NCBI GenBank assembly: GCA_027577415.1
Contig: JANBQS010000768.1
Coordinates: 1-12,358 of the forward strand
DNA: 12,358 nucleotides
Direction: 5' to 3'
Origin: Coemansia sp. RSA 922
Taxonomy: Eukaryota; Kickxellomycota; Kickxellomycetes; Kickxellales; Kickxellaceae
In this document: positions 1-6,661 of the stretch, one piece after another
Layout of the letters: each line of letters opens with the position of its first letter
Position numbering within the stretch: the first letter of the stretch is position 1
Notes under the pieces: generated by a model
Database searches by the model: none
The model's input: the letters and a program-made list of their open reading frames with translations, nothing else
What the model was told of the DNA's origin: nothing
Program-made: the position numbers and the translations under genes

Positions 1-1123
1 CACGCGCCCAAGCGACAACGCACACCCGATCACGGCCAGGTGAGTAACAATGTACAATGCTAGATATGTATTTTTTTTTCTTTCTTCGACTGTATTATAC
101 CAGAGACTTGTAAATTGCAAATGCTCACCTTTTCTTCTTCTATGTTTGCTAGGGCGCTATCAATCAAGGTCTGCTGCGAGAGATCAACAAGGTCGTAGCC
201 AAGAAGCGGTTGGAGCTGCTTCGGCGGCCCAATGACGTGGAGTTGTTTGAAGTAGTCAAAAATTTGAATCAACTCAAAGAGCATGTTACTATGACTGACG
301 ATTTGCCGCGCTACCGGATTAGTGAGATCCGTGACCGCATTGCGCAATTGGACAAGGGCCTGGTGGAGCAGGCTCCGCCGGTCCAAGCTCTCCGTGATAT
401 ATCGCTGGAGAGCAACGATGCTAATCAGCTGCTGAGCAGCTTGATGTCTCGCCCGGATCTTGTGAACAGCCTGACCAAAGTGGTTCCAGGGCTGTCGACG
501 TCACTGAGTGTGCTCATGGCTCCCGCCCAGCAGGGTGGAGCCTTTTCGCAGGTGGAGCCGATTCCGATGACGCAAGCATCTATCGCCAGGTAAGTACTGT
601 GAGTATTGGCATGTATTATCCAATTTTTTTTAGTTTACAAATTAAATCATTAGACTTTTCTTTTTTCTTTTTCTTTAGGAAGCGGGCAGGGATTCACAAT
701 GTGCTGTATCAGGGCGGGTATCCACGGCAGTGCTCGCAGTGCGGGTGGCGTGCGATGGACAACGAGGACGGCAAGGGCAAGATGAACGAGCACCTGGACT
801 GGCACTTCCGACGCAACCTGCGCACGCAGAGCGACCAGGTGCGCAAGGCGCCGATGCGCGGGTGGTATGTTGAACAAGGCGCATGGGAGGTGCCTGTGGC
901 TGAGGAGGAGGAGACAGAGGTTTCTGAACAGAAGGTTAATAAAGAAATTGAGCCTCAGGAGGAAGTGACAGTGGCCGCTACTGACGACAATGAGCCGTGT
1001 GCCGTGTGCAGAGAGTCGTTTGAGCGCAAGTTTATTGAGGACGAAGAGACGTGGGTCCTTGTCAATGCCGTGAGAGTCGATGGAAAACTATACCATGCTA
1101 CGTGCCAGCACCCCAGCCGTTAG
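1..1123 (+). CDS. PCF11: Pcf11, C-terminal part (cleavage/polyadenylation factor IA subunit), 3 exons, 5' partial
   Basis: The visible coding exons are 1-39, 153-589 and 679-1123, joined in frame to give 306 residues before TAG; the N-terminal CID domain lies upstream of the window. Exon 2 encodes a helical stretch (ELLRRPNDVELFEVVKNLNQ and following). Exon 3 begins KRAGIHNVLYQGGYPRQCSQ and carries the first Pcf11 zinc finger: CSQC, then NEHLDWHFRRN with the two histidines. The RGWYVEQGAWEV segment follows, in the region that in yeast lies between the zinc fingers near the Clp1-binding part. A Glu-rich linker leads to a second finger, CAVC...YHATC, at the extreme C terminus. In this family Pcf11 bridges RNA polymerase II CTD, Rna14/Rna15 and Clp1, and acts in nuclear mRNA 3'-end formation and termination. 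Both fingers look intact. The family call is from direct recognition of these motifs; nothing suggests a pseudogene. Confidence 0.95.
40..152 (+). other. Spliceosomal intron 1 of PCF11
   Basis: The donor GTGAGT starts at 40 and the acceptor ends TTTGCTAG at 152, after a pyrimidine-rich tract. The intron is 113 nt and interrupts the reading frame in phase 0: CAG (Q) ends exon 1 and GGC (G) begins exon 2. CTCAC near 125 is a possible branch site. Confidence 0.88.
590..678 (+). other. Spliceosomal intron 2 of PCF11
   Basis: The donor GTAAGT starts at 590 and the acceptor TTTCTTTAG ends at 678. The intron is 89 nt and sits in phase 2; the split codon AG|G encodes Arg and joins ...SIAR to KRAGIHNV. 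Another TTTTAG occurs inside the intron near 631. Using 678 puts the conserved zinc-finger exon directly in frame, so it is preferred. Confidence 0.9.
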
Positions 1124-1667
1124 CTTTTTTATTGTCACTTTTTTATACAACAATGATCCATTGTGTACGTGGGATCTGTCGAGAGTGGCTTAATTTCAGA
1201 TATATGCCGATCAATGTAAACAAATGGAGCAGATTGCAGATCGTGTGGTTTGTTTTAGAACTCCGAAATGTTTGTTTTCGTTTTTATCTCTTGCGTGTGA
1301 CATCGCAATGGGCTGGGAAAATCGTTTTTATTTTTTTGTGAGGCTTTCCACCCATCGGAACATGGCGTGCATGATATACTTCTTCTCTGGCGATGAAAAC
1401 AAGAAATGTAACTACCACAAACGACGTCTTTCTTTTTTTCCTCTCTCTCCCTTTTTCTTTCTTTTATTTTATTTGTGTAGTTGCAGTAGAAAAACCCCCT
1501 CCCCTGTTTGAAAAAAAGGCATTGAGTACTCTATTTTATCGTATTTCTCCCCTATTTCCTAGTAGTACTCTCTCTCCCTGAAACATAGGGTATTGGGATT
1601 TTTTTCCTTTTTCGTTGTTTTGTTTTTGTTTTTTATCTTGTACTATTTTTTTATCATCATCATCATC
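1124..1667. other. Intergenic: PCF11 3' region and bZIP promoter/leader
   Basis: No supportable gene is seen. A small perfect hairpin (ACAATG-ATC-CATTGT) lies about 25-40 nt after the PCF11 stop. The part from about 1420 to 1667 is strongly pyrimidine-rich (C/T runs, then T runs) and ends in five ATC triplets touching the start codon at 1668; it reads as a core promoter plus 5' leader. A sequence TGACATCGCA (1298-1307) resembles a half-degenerate CRE-type bZIP site. Confidence 0.6.
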
Positions 1668-2378
1668 ATGAGTGGAAGTAGCTTGGCGAGACCCGATTTG
1701 CGGCACCATGGTATGTACACTCATCATTACCAAATGGGAGGGCGACACAGTCAGCATCCAGCAGGCTATGCAATGAACGCTGGCGAGCCATCGCCGGTAG
1801 TGCCGCCGTATGCCTCATGGCAACCGGGTCCACCGCCACCTCACGGATACCAGCAAATGGGTCGGTGGGCGAACAGCGGTGGGCCGACTACGGCCAGCTC
1901 TCCGACTCAATCGCTTTCGCCACCGGCCAACGACTCGCCTGCAATCCGCGGTAAGCGTTCCAAGGCTACTACGTCTGACAATGAGCCTATTTTGGAGACG
2001 GGCGAGGAGGCAGCAAAGATTCTGGAGGACAGGCGGCGTCGCAACGCAAGCGCGTCGGCTCGGTTCCGTCGTCGTCGCAACGAGCGCGAGCGTGAGCTGG
2101 TCAGTCGGTGTTTGTTCCTGGAGCACAAACTTTTGGATGCCCTTGGGACTCTGAGGTTCGAAGAGGTCATGAAGCGGGCGCCTAAATCCGATGCTGCGAC
2201 CGAGGGCAGAATACCAATGTCTGTTGCCAGCGACGATGAGGGTGTTTTGCCTACCTCGGTCTGCGCGCTAACTGCTCCCAGAACTATTGACGATGTGTGG
2301 GCTGCCTACCTGTCACTCTCGCAGCAGGTCGCTGACTCTACTCAGCGTATTATCAGTTTGGAAAAGCAACGCCATTAA
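1668..2378 (+). CDS. bZIP transcription factor, CYS3/MetR-like basic region
   Basis: This 236-aa single-exon protein is a nuclear DNA-binding factor by family. Residues 1-100 are low complexity (His, Pro, Gln, Ser), as expected for an activation region. Residues about 119-142 form the basic region, with EDRRRRNASASARFRRRRNE showing the invariant Asn126-x7-Arg134. The ASARFR core is typical of fungal CYS3/MetR/Zip1-type bZIPs, which control sulfur metabolism in other fungi; the target here is not visible. The zipper is short: Leu144 and Leu151 are in d positions, then Ala158, followed by Gly160 and an irregular linker. A second heptad-like stretch (Tyr214, Leu217, Val221, Ile228, Leu231) occurs at the very C terminus. 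The start at 1668 is preferred over an in-frame ATG at 1593, because the extra residues would come from T-runs and ATC repeats of the leader. It lies 71 bp upstream of the next gene. Confidence 0.9.
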   Translation: MSGSSLARPDLRHHGMYTHHYQMGGRHSQHPAGYAMNAGEPSPVVPPYASWQPGPPPPHGYQQMGRWANSGGPTTASSPTQSLSPPANDSPAIRGKRSKATTSDNEPILETGEEAAKILEDRRRRNASASARFRRRRNERERELVSRCLFLEHKLLDALGTLRFEEVMKRAPKSDAATEGRIPMSVASDDEGVLPTSVCALTAPRTIDDVWAAYLSLSQQVADSTQRIISLEKQRH

Positions 2379-2449
2379 AAAAATTTCGATTTTCATTCTT
2401 TTTCTTTACTTTTTTTTTATTGCATTTCTTTGTTTTTGTGTTTTTTATA

Positions 2450-3511
2450 ATGCCGGAATCTTTGGACATTTCACGACTGTTATTTGAAATTAGTCAGCGT
2501 CGGTCGCAGGCTGTTGCATTGGCTAGAGCTTTAGACCAGAGTGTGTTTACGCCTCAGCAAGCAGTTGGCGATACTTCTGACGACGATGATAGTGACTTGC
2601 TTAGTGAAGAGGGACCGTCAGAGTTGCAGGATAGCTTTCTGGAGGACTTTACGAGAGACTTTGTTGACCTTTATTATACGCCTCCTGATCGGCTGGCCCA
2701 AGCAGAGAAGATCAGGGCGCTTTGTCGGCCTGAGCCAGAGGAAGAAGAGTATGAGGACCACGAAGAACATGATGGGTATAAGGACCATGAGATCGAACAT
2801 GAGGACCACGAGGACCATGATGATCATGATGATCATGAGGAAGTACACAGGGAGGAGGACCGAGGAGTCTCCAAGATTGACTATGTAGCAAGGCGGAGGA
2901 TCTGGAACAAAATTGGAAACAACGCGAATACTTTTAGTGAAGAGGAGGCACGTATAGTCGCGCTAGTTGAGCGTGCCGAGCAGTTGTCACTCGATTCACC
3001 CGCCTCATCCTTACCTCCCAAGCAACTATCGCTCGAATCGCCCGCCGCCTCCTTACCACAGCCAACACAAGTCGCTTTAACAGAACCACTCGCGTATCTG
3101 AAACCATGGGTGCCCAACGAATGGGAGCTGTGGGCGGCCTATAAAGCCAGCAGCAGTTCCACTGAGCCATTGGACTGGGTACACGCCCTACAGCCTGACT
3201 CATGGGAGCACGGCTTCCGGGACTTGCCTTGTGGCCGCGGCAAGCTCAAGCGCACGTACTCAAGTCTCCCCCTGACCCTACATAGCTATGCAGATGGCAA
3301 TGTCAAGCGCACCGCCACATTGAATGTGGACAGTGTGGCTACTACGTTGTTCTTTGCCAATGGGGACTGGTCTTGTACCGTGGTCTCCAAAGGCCCGCCT
3401 CAGTCCTACTACTACTATTGCGACGAGGGTGTCTGGCACGAACAGTGTGCCGATAGACAATTGTATAAATATAAAGACGGTAGCGTAGAGAGTGTTGGCG
3501 GTGGCATGTGA
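2450..3511 (+). CDS. Unrecognised acidic/His-rich protein with C-terminal CPAP/TCP10 G-box-like repeats
   Basis: This 353-aa protein is single-exon. I do not recognise a full-length homologue. Seen in order: a helical N terminus (1-35); an acidic Ser/Asp patch (41-57); a mixed helical part (60-95); an extreme Asp/Glu/His tract (about 95-137) made of DHE/DHD units; an internal repeat QLSLDSPASSLPPK / QLSLESPAASLPQP (178-205); a Trp-rich segment (218-255, WVPNEWELW and SWEHGFRDLP); then a basic turn (GRGKLKRTY, 262-270). The C terminus (about 277-350) has four beta-hairpin-like units with aromatic-x-Asp/Asn-Gly turns: YADGNV, FFANGDW, YCDEGVW, YKDGSV. Such units resemble the G-box (TCP10_C) fold of CPAP/SAS-4 proteins; this is inference by pattern. 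ATG 2450 is chosen over an in-frame ATG at 2420 in the T-rich leader. The gene is packed between bZIP (71 bp) and PEX11 (108 bp). Confidence 0.8.
   Translation: MPESLDISRLLFEISQRRSQAVALARALDQSVFTPQQAVGDTSDDDDSDLLSEEGPSELQDSFLEDFTRDFVDLYYTPPDRLAQAEKIRALCRPEPEEEEYEDHEEHDGYKDHEIEHEDHEDHDDHDDHEEVHREEDRGVSKIDYVARRRIWNKIGNNANTFSEEEARIVALVERAEQLSLDSPASSLPPKQLSLESPAASLPQPTQVALTEPLAYLKPWVPNEWELWAAYKASSSSTEPLDWVHALQPDSWEHGFRDLPCGRGKLKRTYSSLPLTLHSYADGNVKRTATLNVDSVATTLFFANGDWSCTVVSKGPPQSYYYYCDEGVWHEQCADRQLYKYKDGSVESVGGGM
2754..2853 (+). repeat. Degenerate GA-CAY-GA microsatellite-like tract coding Asp/Glu/His
   Basis: Short units of GAC/GAT, CAC/CAT and GAG/GAA alternate through this stretch, giving a block of the form EDHEDHDDHDDHE in the protein. 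Codons vary between GAC/GAT and CAC/CAT, so it is not a fresh single-unit expansion. The product is strongly anionic with many imidazoles, chemically suited to divalent metal binding, but no known metal-site motif is present. Confidence 0.75.
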
Positions 3512-3619
3512 TTATTTTCCCGAAATCATAGCATTCGCCCCCATCCTCCTCTTTTATCTTTGCTTTCCGCTTTTAATTAATTTTTCTCTATTGTATTCTT
3601 TCTTTCTTTCTACTCTACT

Positions 3620-4396
3620 ATGTTGATGTCGATAGTTGCTGCTGCTGCCAACAGCTCGACCACGGCTACTTATATGAAGTACGCCAGCCAGCTGACGGGT
3701 CGCGACAAAGCCTGTCGCTTTACGCAGTACTTTGCGCGGCTCCTCGCCTACCTAGTTACGCGTCGCATATCGCTTCAAGGTACCAAGCCCTCGGCAAGTG
3801 TTTTGGACTGGCTATCGACTCTAACCAAGATCCAGGGTACCATGTCGACGACGCGTAAGATTCTGCGATCGGGAAAGTTCATTGACTTTTTCCATCTCTT
3901 TGTCCGGTCCCTGCACCAGGGCGGCGGAGACGAGGTCGAGCGGCTTTTGAACTCGGGACATAAGCTCGGTATGTTTGTGTTTATGCTCGCCGACTCTGTG
4001 GGCATTCTGCATTCGGCCCTGGGCCTGGTGCGGCTGAGGGACCCTCAGAAGGTAACCAGGGTGGCGATGCGCGGTTGGTGGCTGGCGCTGGTGTGCCAGC
4101 TTATGTCGGGCGCTTATCAGCTGCGTGCGCTGGTTCTTAGGGAGGCGGATTTGAATAGGGTGCGCAGGCATCTGGAGAAAGACGCCGATGTCATGGCTGA
4201 CCGCGAATGTGTCGTCGAGGAACGCGCTGTCATGGTGAAGAAGAGAGCCGCTGTGAGACAGGTCGTTGCCGCTGCCCTCGACCTTACTATTCCCACCGCT
4301 GGACTTGGCTTGTTGGGACTTAATGAAGGCGTTGTGGCTCTGGCAGGAACAATTACTTCGCTGATGGGTGTTCAAGATATACTCTGCTCCAAGTAA
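3620..4396 (+). CDS. PEX11: Pex11, peroxisomal membrane elongation/proliferation protein
   Basis: This 258-aa single-exon protein has the expected size for the family. The N-terminal Pex11 signature is clear: SQLTGRDKACRFTQYFARLL (residues 23-42), followed by TRKILRSGKFIDFFHLF (78-94), the region that forms membrane-remodelling amphipathic helices in the family. A central membrane-associated part (about 115-140, and GWWLALVCQLMSGAYQLRAL at 152-171) and a charged helix (175-212) follow. A C-terminal hydrophobic stretch (about 214-250, ALDLTIPTAGLGLLGLNEGV) fits the membrane segment near the C terminus. Pex11 acts in the peroxisome membrane, elongating it before fission. The ATG at 3620 follows a CT-rich leader only 108 bp after the preceding gene. 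A second in-frame ATG two codons later is possible. No truncation is evident. Confidence 0.93.
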   Translation: MLMSIVAAAANSSTTATYMKYASQLTGRDKACRFTQYFARLLAYLVTRRISLQGTKPSASVLDWLSTLTKIQGTMSTTRKILRSGKFIDFFHLFVRSLHQGGGDEVERLLNSGHKLGMFVFMLADSVGILHSALGLVRLRDPQKVTRVAMRGWWLALVCQLMSGAYQLRALVLREADLNRVRRHLEKDADVMADRECVVEERAVMVKKRAAVRQVVAAALDLTIPTAGLGLLGLNEGVVALAGTITSLMGVQDILCSK

Positions 4397-4415
4397 CACC
4401 CCACGTGTTGGTATA

Positions 4416-4432
4416 TAAATAAAACTTATTTA
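4416..4432. terminator. Palindromic A/T-rich poly(A) region downstream of PEX11
   Basis: TAAATAA-AAC-TTATTTA is a perfect 7-bp inverted repeat, 20 nt after the PEX11 stop. It contains AATAAA (4418-4423) on the + strand and a near-canonical A-rich signal on the - strand. This suits a bidirectional 3'-end region between convergent genes. The role is inferred from position and motif only. Confidence 0.5.
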
Positions 4433-4515
4433 TGCATCTGCTCCCGATGCCTGCATACTATAGCCGGACGAACAAAAGAAGAAGAAAAAAGACGTGGGAG
4501 AATATTCTGTACAGA

Positions 4516-4521
4516 TTTATT
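4516..4521 (-). terminator. AATAAA poly(A) signal for the 4554-5132 gene
   Basis: TTTATT on the + strand reads AATAAA on the - strand, about 33 nt after the TAA stop of the minus-strand gene. Distance and sequence fit a fungal positioning element. The inference is positional. Confidence 0.45.
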
Positions 4522-4553
4522 GGTAGAAAGTGTGCAAAAAAGAGAGAGCAGCT

Positions 4554-5132
4554 TTAGAGCATGGAGAAGAATAGACGTGTGTATGGCGACGCACGACAGA
4601 TACCACAAGATGGCGAATCCATGGGTCCTGGAGCACCCTTATTAGCCTCCATCATAGTATCGAGCAGCTCCCGCAATGGCGACAAGTCTGGCAGCCTAGC
4701 CTGATCCAGCTTCAGCATTTTGTCCACTGCCAGCGTGAACTTTCCATGGTGACCAGGGCAGACAGACGTTGCCTCAAAAATCGACTCCTTGGCCACTAGC
4801 CAGTCCTGGGGCCGCTTGTCCTTGGGACAGTTGGACAGACCATGGCTGGAGTGCCGAATAGAAAGCTTGGGATGTCCGCATCCAGAGTCCTTACGAGTAA
4901 CCGGTGCAGCTAGGGAATCGTCATCGTGGTCGGATGTTGTTTCGGATGGCGGACTAGTGTTGAGTGCTCGCCGGCGCATCTCGCTGATATGCACGAGGAG
5001 GTCGGAATCCCCCGTGTTGATCCCTAGCCAGACGTCTGCGTACAACGAACCTTGTGGAAAGTGTACGCTGAGATGATACTCTGGTGATAGAATTATTATC
5101 TCGTGTGCCGTCGGATCCTCAGGAGTACTCAT
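4554..5132 (-). CDS. Conserved-looking protein of unknown family, 192 aa
   Basis: I do not recognise this protein. The start ATG is at 5132 (MSTPEDPTAHEIIILSPEYH); the reading frame stays open upstream only through the A/T-rich leader, whose translation is Phe/Leu-rich nonsense, so the shorter start is chosen. Residues 10-55 look like a compact beta-rich segment (EIIILSPEYHLSVHFPQ, ADVWLGINTG) followed by a helix (ISEMRRRAL). Residues 60-82 are Ser/Asp-rich and probably disordered. Residues 84-130 hold scattered Cys and His (GCGHP, NCPKDK, VCPGHHG), and CGIC lies near the C terminus (176-179); these could ligate zinc but match no spacing I know. Residues 133-163 form an amphipathic helix. No signal peptide or membrane span is seen. 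Balanced composition and codon use support a real gene. Confidence 0.75.
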   Translation of the reverse strand: MSTPEDPTAHEIIILSPEYHLSVHFPQGSLYADVWLGINTGDSDLLVHISEMRRRALNTSPPSETTSDHDDDSLAAPVTRKDSGCGHPKLSIRHSSHGLSNCPKDKRPQDWLVAKESIFEATSVCPGHHGKFTLAVDKMLKLDQARLPDLSPLRELLDTMMEANKGAPGPMDSPSCGICRASPYTRLFFSML

Positions 5133-5990
5133 ACTGACAAATAAAAAAGTGTAGAATAAAAAAAAAGAGTTTGGAGAGAAAAATAAAAAATAAAAAAAAG
5201 AGCTGAGCGAAGGAAGGGGAGGCGTCCTTTTGTACTTTTTTAGTGGCGTGCAGTTCGGCAATATACAAAAGGCGTGTGTTTGATTCAAACAAAAATAAAA
5301 ATAAAAGTCGCACGGGTTCGAGAAGAAAGAAATCAGGGGAAAGGAAAGGGGTGGTGTATTAACTAAGATATATAAAAAAGGACAGGTGAAGGTTAAAGAG
5401 AGAGAAAGAAGCATATGTTCTGTCTCCGCATCTTCCTTTTTGTATTTCCCCAGTGAGGTGGTACGACACCAAGGAGAAAAAAAAGGCGTGAACCCGGGTA
5501 CGATTTCCGATTTCAGAGACTGGGGGACGATAGAATTAGTAGCAACCCAACGGGGGAGAGAGAGAGGCTAAGAAAAGCACCAACCCTCTTTTAGCTCCTC
5601 TTAGTCGCCAGACTCATAGGATGGGTGAGTACTAGGGATCTACGCTGTGTGTTGATATCTATGCACATGCGTTCGGTGAGTGAGCTTGCGCAATTGACTC
5701 GGTGCTAAAGAAAGTGGAAAACGTGATGAGGCCTTGCCTACTTGGGAATAAAAAGGGCTTTTGATAGGTCGGTTTTAAAAAAAGAAGCCAACTATTTGGC
5801 CGCCATCTGAGCTTTGTCACACTCTGACTGAGCGCGCTCCCCTTCCCGCATGATCAAAGCGCGGAAGATATCTCACTCCTCTTTCGGACAAGATGATCCC
5901 CGCTAATAATCATGTAATCCGGGAATGATGTCCCTTTTGGCCGATTGCCCCGGTTTTGCCGGTATTCGTCCGTCAGTAAAAAAAAAAAAG
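5133..5990. other. Gene-free spacer: upstream region of the 4554-5132 gene
   Basis: There is no convincing coding region on either strand. From 5133 to about 5420 the + strand is rich in A-runs (T-runs on the minus strand), reading as leader and promoter of the minus-strand gene. A TATATAA lies near 5370. At 5621-5630 the string ATGGGTGAGT places an ATG directly before a good splice-donor sequence, but I find no exon to join it to. A 13-nt A-run lies at about 5978-5989. Confidence 0.5.
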
Positions 5991-6036
5991 CTTTGCGACC
6001 TTTGTAGAAATGGCATACCAGAGCATACGCTTAATA

Positions 6037-6164
6037 GTCACCGAGGTTGGCGACTGTGACTCTGACATTCTTCTTTAATCTACAAGGCCATTTTTGGCTG
6101 AGGAGAAGGACATTTTTTGCACAAAGCGACTGTGAAGAATATTAATTTGATTAACCGAGGTGAC
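6037..6164. repeat. Nested imperfect inverted repeats (possible foldback element or structured RNA)
   Basis: Three arms nest consistently. GTCACCGAGGTT (6037-6048) pairs with AACCGAGGTGAC (6153-6164), 10 of 12 positions, with two adjacent G/A mismatches in the middle. ATTCTTC (6067-6073) pairs perfectly with GAAGAAT (6134-6140). A terminal hairpin GCCA-TTTT-TGGC spans 6087-6098. A 10-bp direct repeat GCGACTGTGA sits just inside each outer arm (6050-6059 and 6126-6135). No known snRNA, tRNA or snoRNA box set was recognised. Confidence 0.5.
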
Positions 6165-6189
6165 TAATTAAAAGATAACGAAATATGGC

Positions 6190-6293
6190 CGCAAATAAAT
6201 GTATGTCGAAAAGTATGACCTTGTACATTTATTTTTGGCTGACACTCGAATGTCTGCTGACTAGAGGAGTGTCAGATTTCGGTGTTATTTGCG
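6190..6293. repeat. Hairpin group with an alternative pairing
   Basis: AAATAAATGTA (6193-6203) is a perfect inverted repeat of TACATTTATTT (6224-6234). CTGACACTC (6239-6247) is a perfect inverted repeat of GAGTGTCAG (6267-6275). CGCAAATAA (6190-6198) can instead pair with TTATTTGCG (6285-6293), enclosing the second hairpin and excluding the first. The function is unknown. Confidence 0.55.
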
Positions 6294-6322
6294 AAATAGA
6301 GTTGCCCAAAAAGGGAAGAGAG

Positions 6323-6384
6323 GCTTGCTATTGTGTGAATATGATGATGAAGTCGTTGCCTTGTAGCTTGCTATTGTGTGAATA
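6323..6384. repeat. 19-bp perfect direct repeat
   Basis: GCTTGCTATTGTGTGAATA occurs at 6323-6341 and again at 6366-6384, 43 bp apart start to start. A perfect repeat of this length so close together is unlikely by chance and suggests a recent local duplication or a paired binding site. Confidence 0.8.
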
Positions 6385-6415
6385 GGAAAAAAAAAGACAA
6401 CTGACACTTAAACTT

Positions 6416-6448
6416 GACATATCCATGCTTGTGGATACTGCATATGTC
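6416..6448. repeat. Compound hairpin upstream of the small Cys-rich gene
   Basis: GACATAT (6416-6422) pairs with ATATGTC (6442-6448). An overlapping inner pair, TATCCA (6420-6425) with TGGATA (6432-6437), gives a tighter hairpin with a 6-nt loop. It could be a dyad recognised by a dimeric regulator, but this is not established. Confidence 0.4.
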
Positions 6449-6568
6449 CATTGTCCTTGCGGTCACTTTTCCATCTCATGTGCTCTTTTCTTGTGACATT
6501 TTTTTTTTTTTCATTTGTCGACCTCTTGCACTCTTTGACAACCATCCCAGGTCTCGCTATCATTTTGC

Positions 6569-6577
6569 TATAAAAAA
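6569..6577 (+). promoter_or_regulatory. TATA box of the 55-aa Cys-rich gene
   Basis: TATAAAAAA lies about 90 bp before the ATG at 6662 and is followed by a C/T-rich then CAAC-rich leader without upstream ATG (CTCTCTCGCCC ... CAACTACAAC-ATG). This is the layout of strongly expressed fungal genes. It is assigned by motif and spacing only. Confidence 0.6.
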
Positions 6578-6661
6578 CATCTCTCTCGCCCATCTCTCCT
6601 TTCTTGTTTCCCTCATCACAACCATTCCTCTCTTTTATCAACAACTACTCTCAACTACAAC

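Noticed and set aside
1593..1667. N-terminal extension of the bZIP with Phe/Ile runs
   Set aside because: It comes from T-runs and five ATC triplets of the leader; a hydrophobic run before a nuclear factor is implausible and ATG 1668 begins normal protein sequence.
5133..5414. 95-residue N-terminal extension of the 192-aa minus-strand protein
   Set aside because: It is a translation of A/T-rich leader (Phe, Leu, Ser, Pro runs) with no signal-peptide logic; ATG 5132 gives a clean start.
5619..5628. GGATGGGTGA, identical to part of 5S rRNA internal control sequence
   Set aside because: Neither the preceding 5S segment nor the following stem matches; a ten-base match is not enough.
5989..6000. 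AGCTTTGCG resembling the 5' end of U4 snRNA
   Set aside because: The match ends after nine bases; the U6-pairing and 5' stem-loop sequences of U4 are missing.
6185..6385. 66-codon frame MAANKCMSKS... on +
   Set aside because: It runs exactly through the hairpins and both copies of the 19-bp direct repeat, has no promoter or leader features and no domain; its composition follows the repeats rather than a protein.
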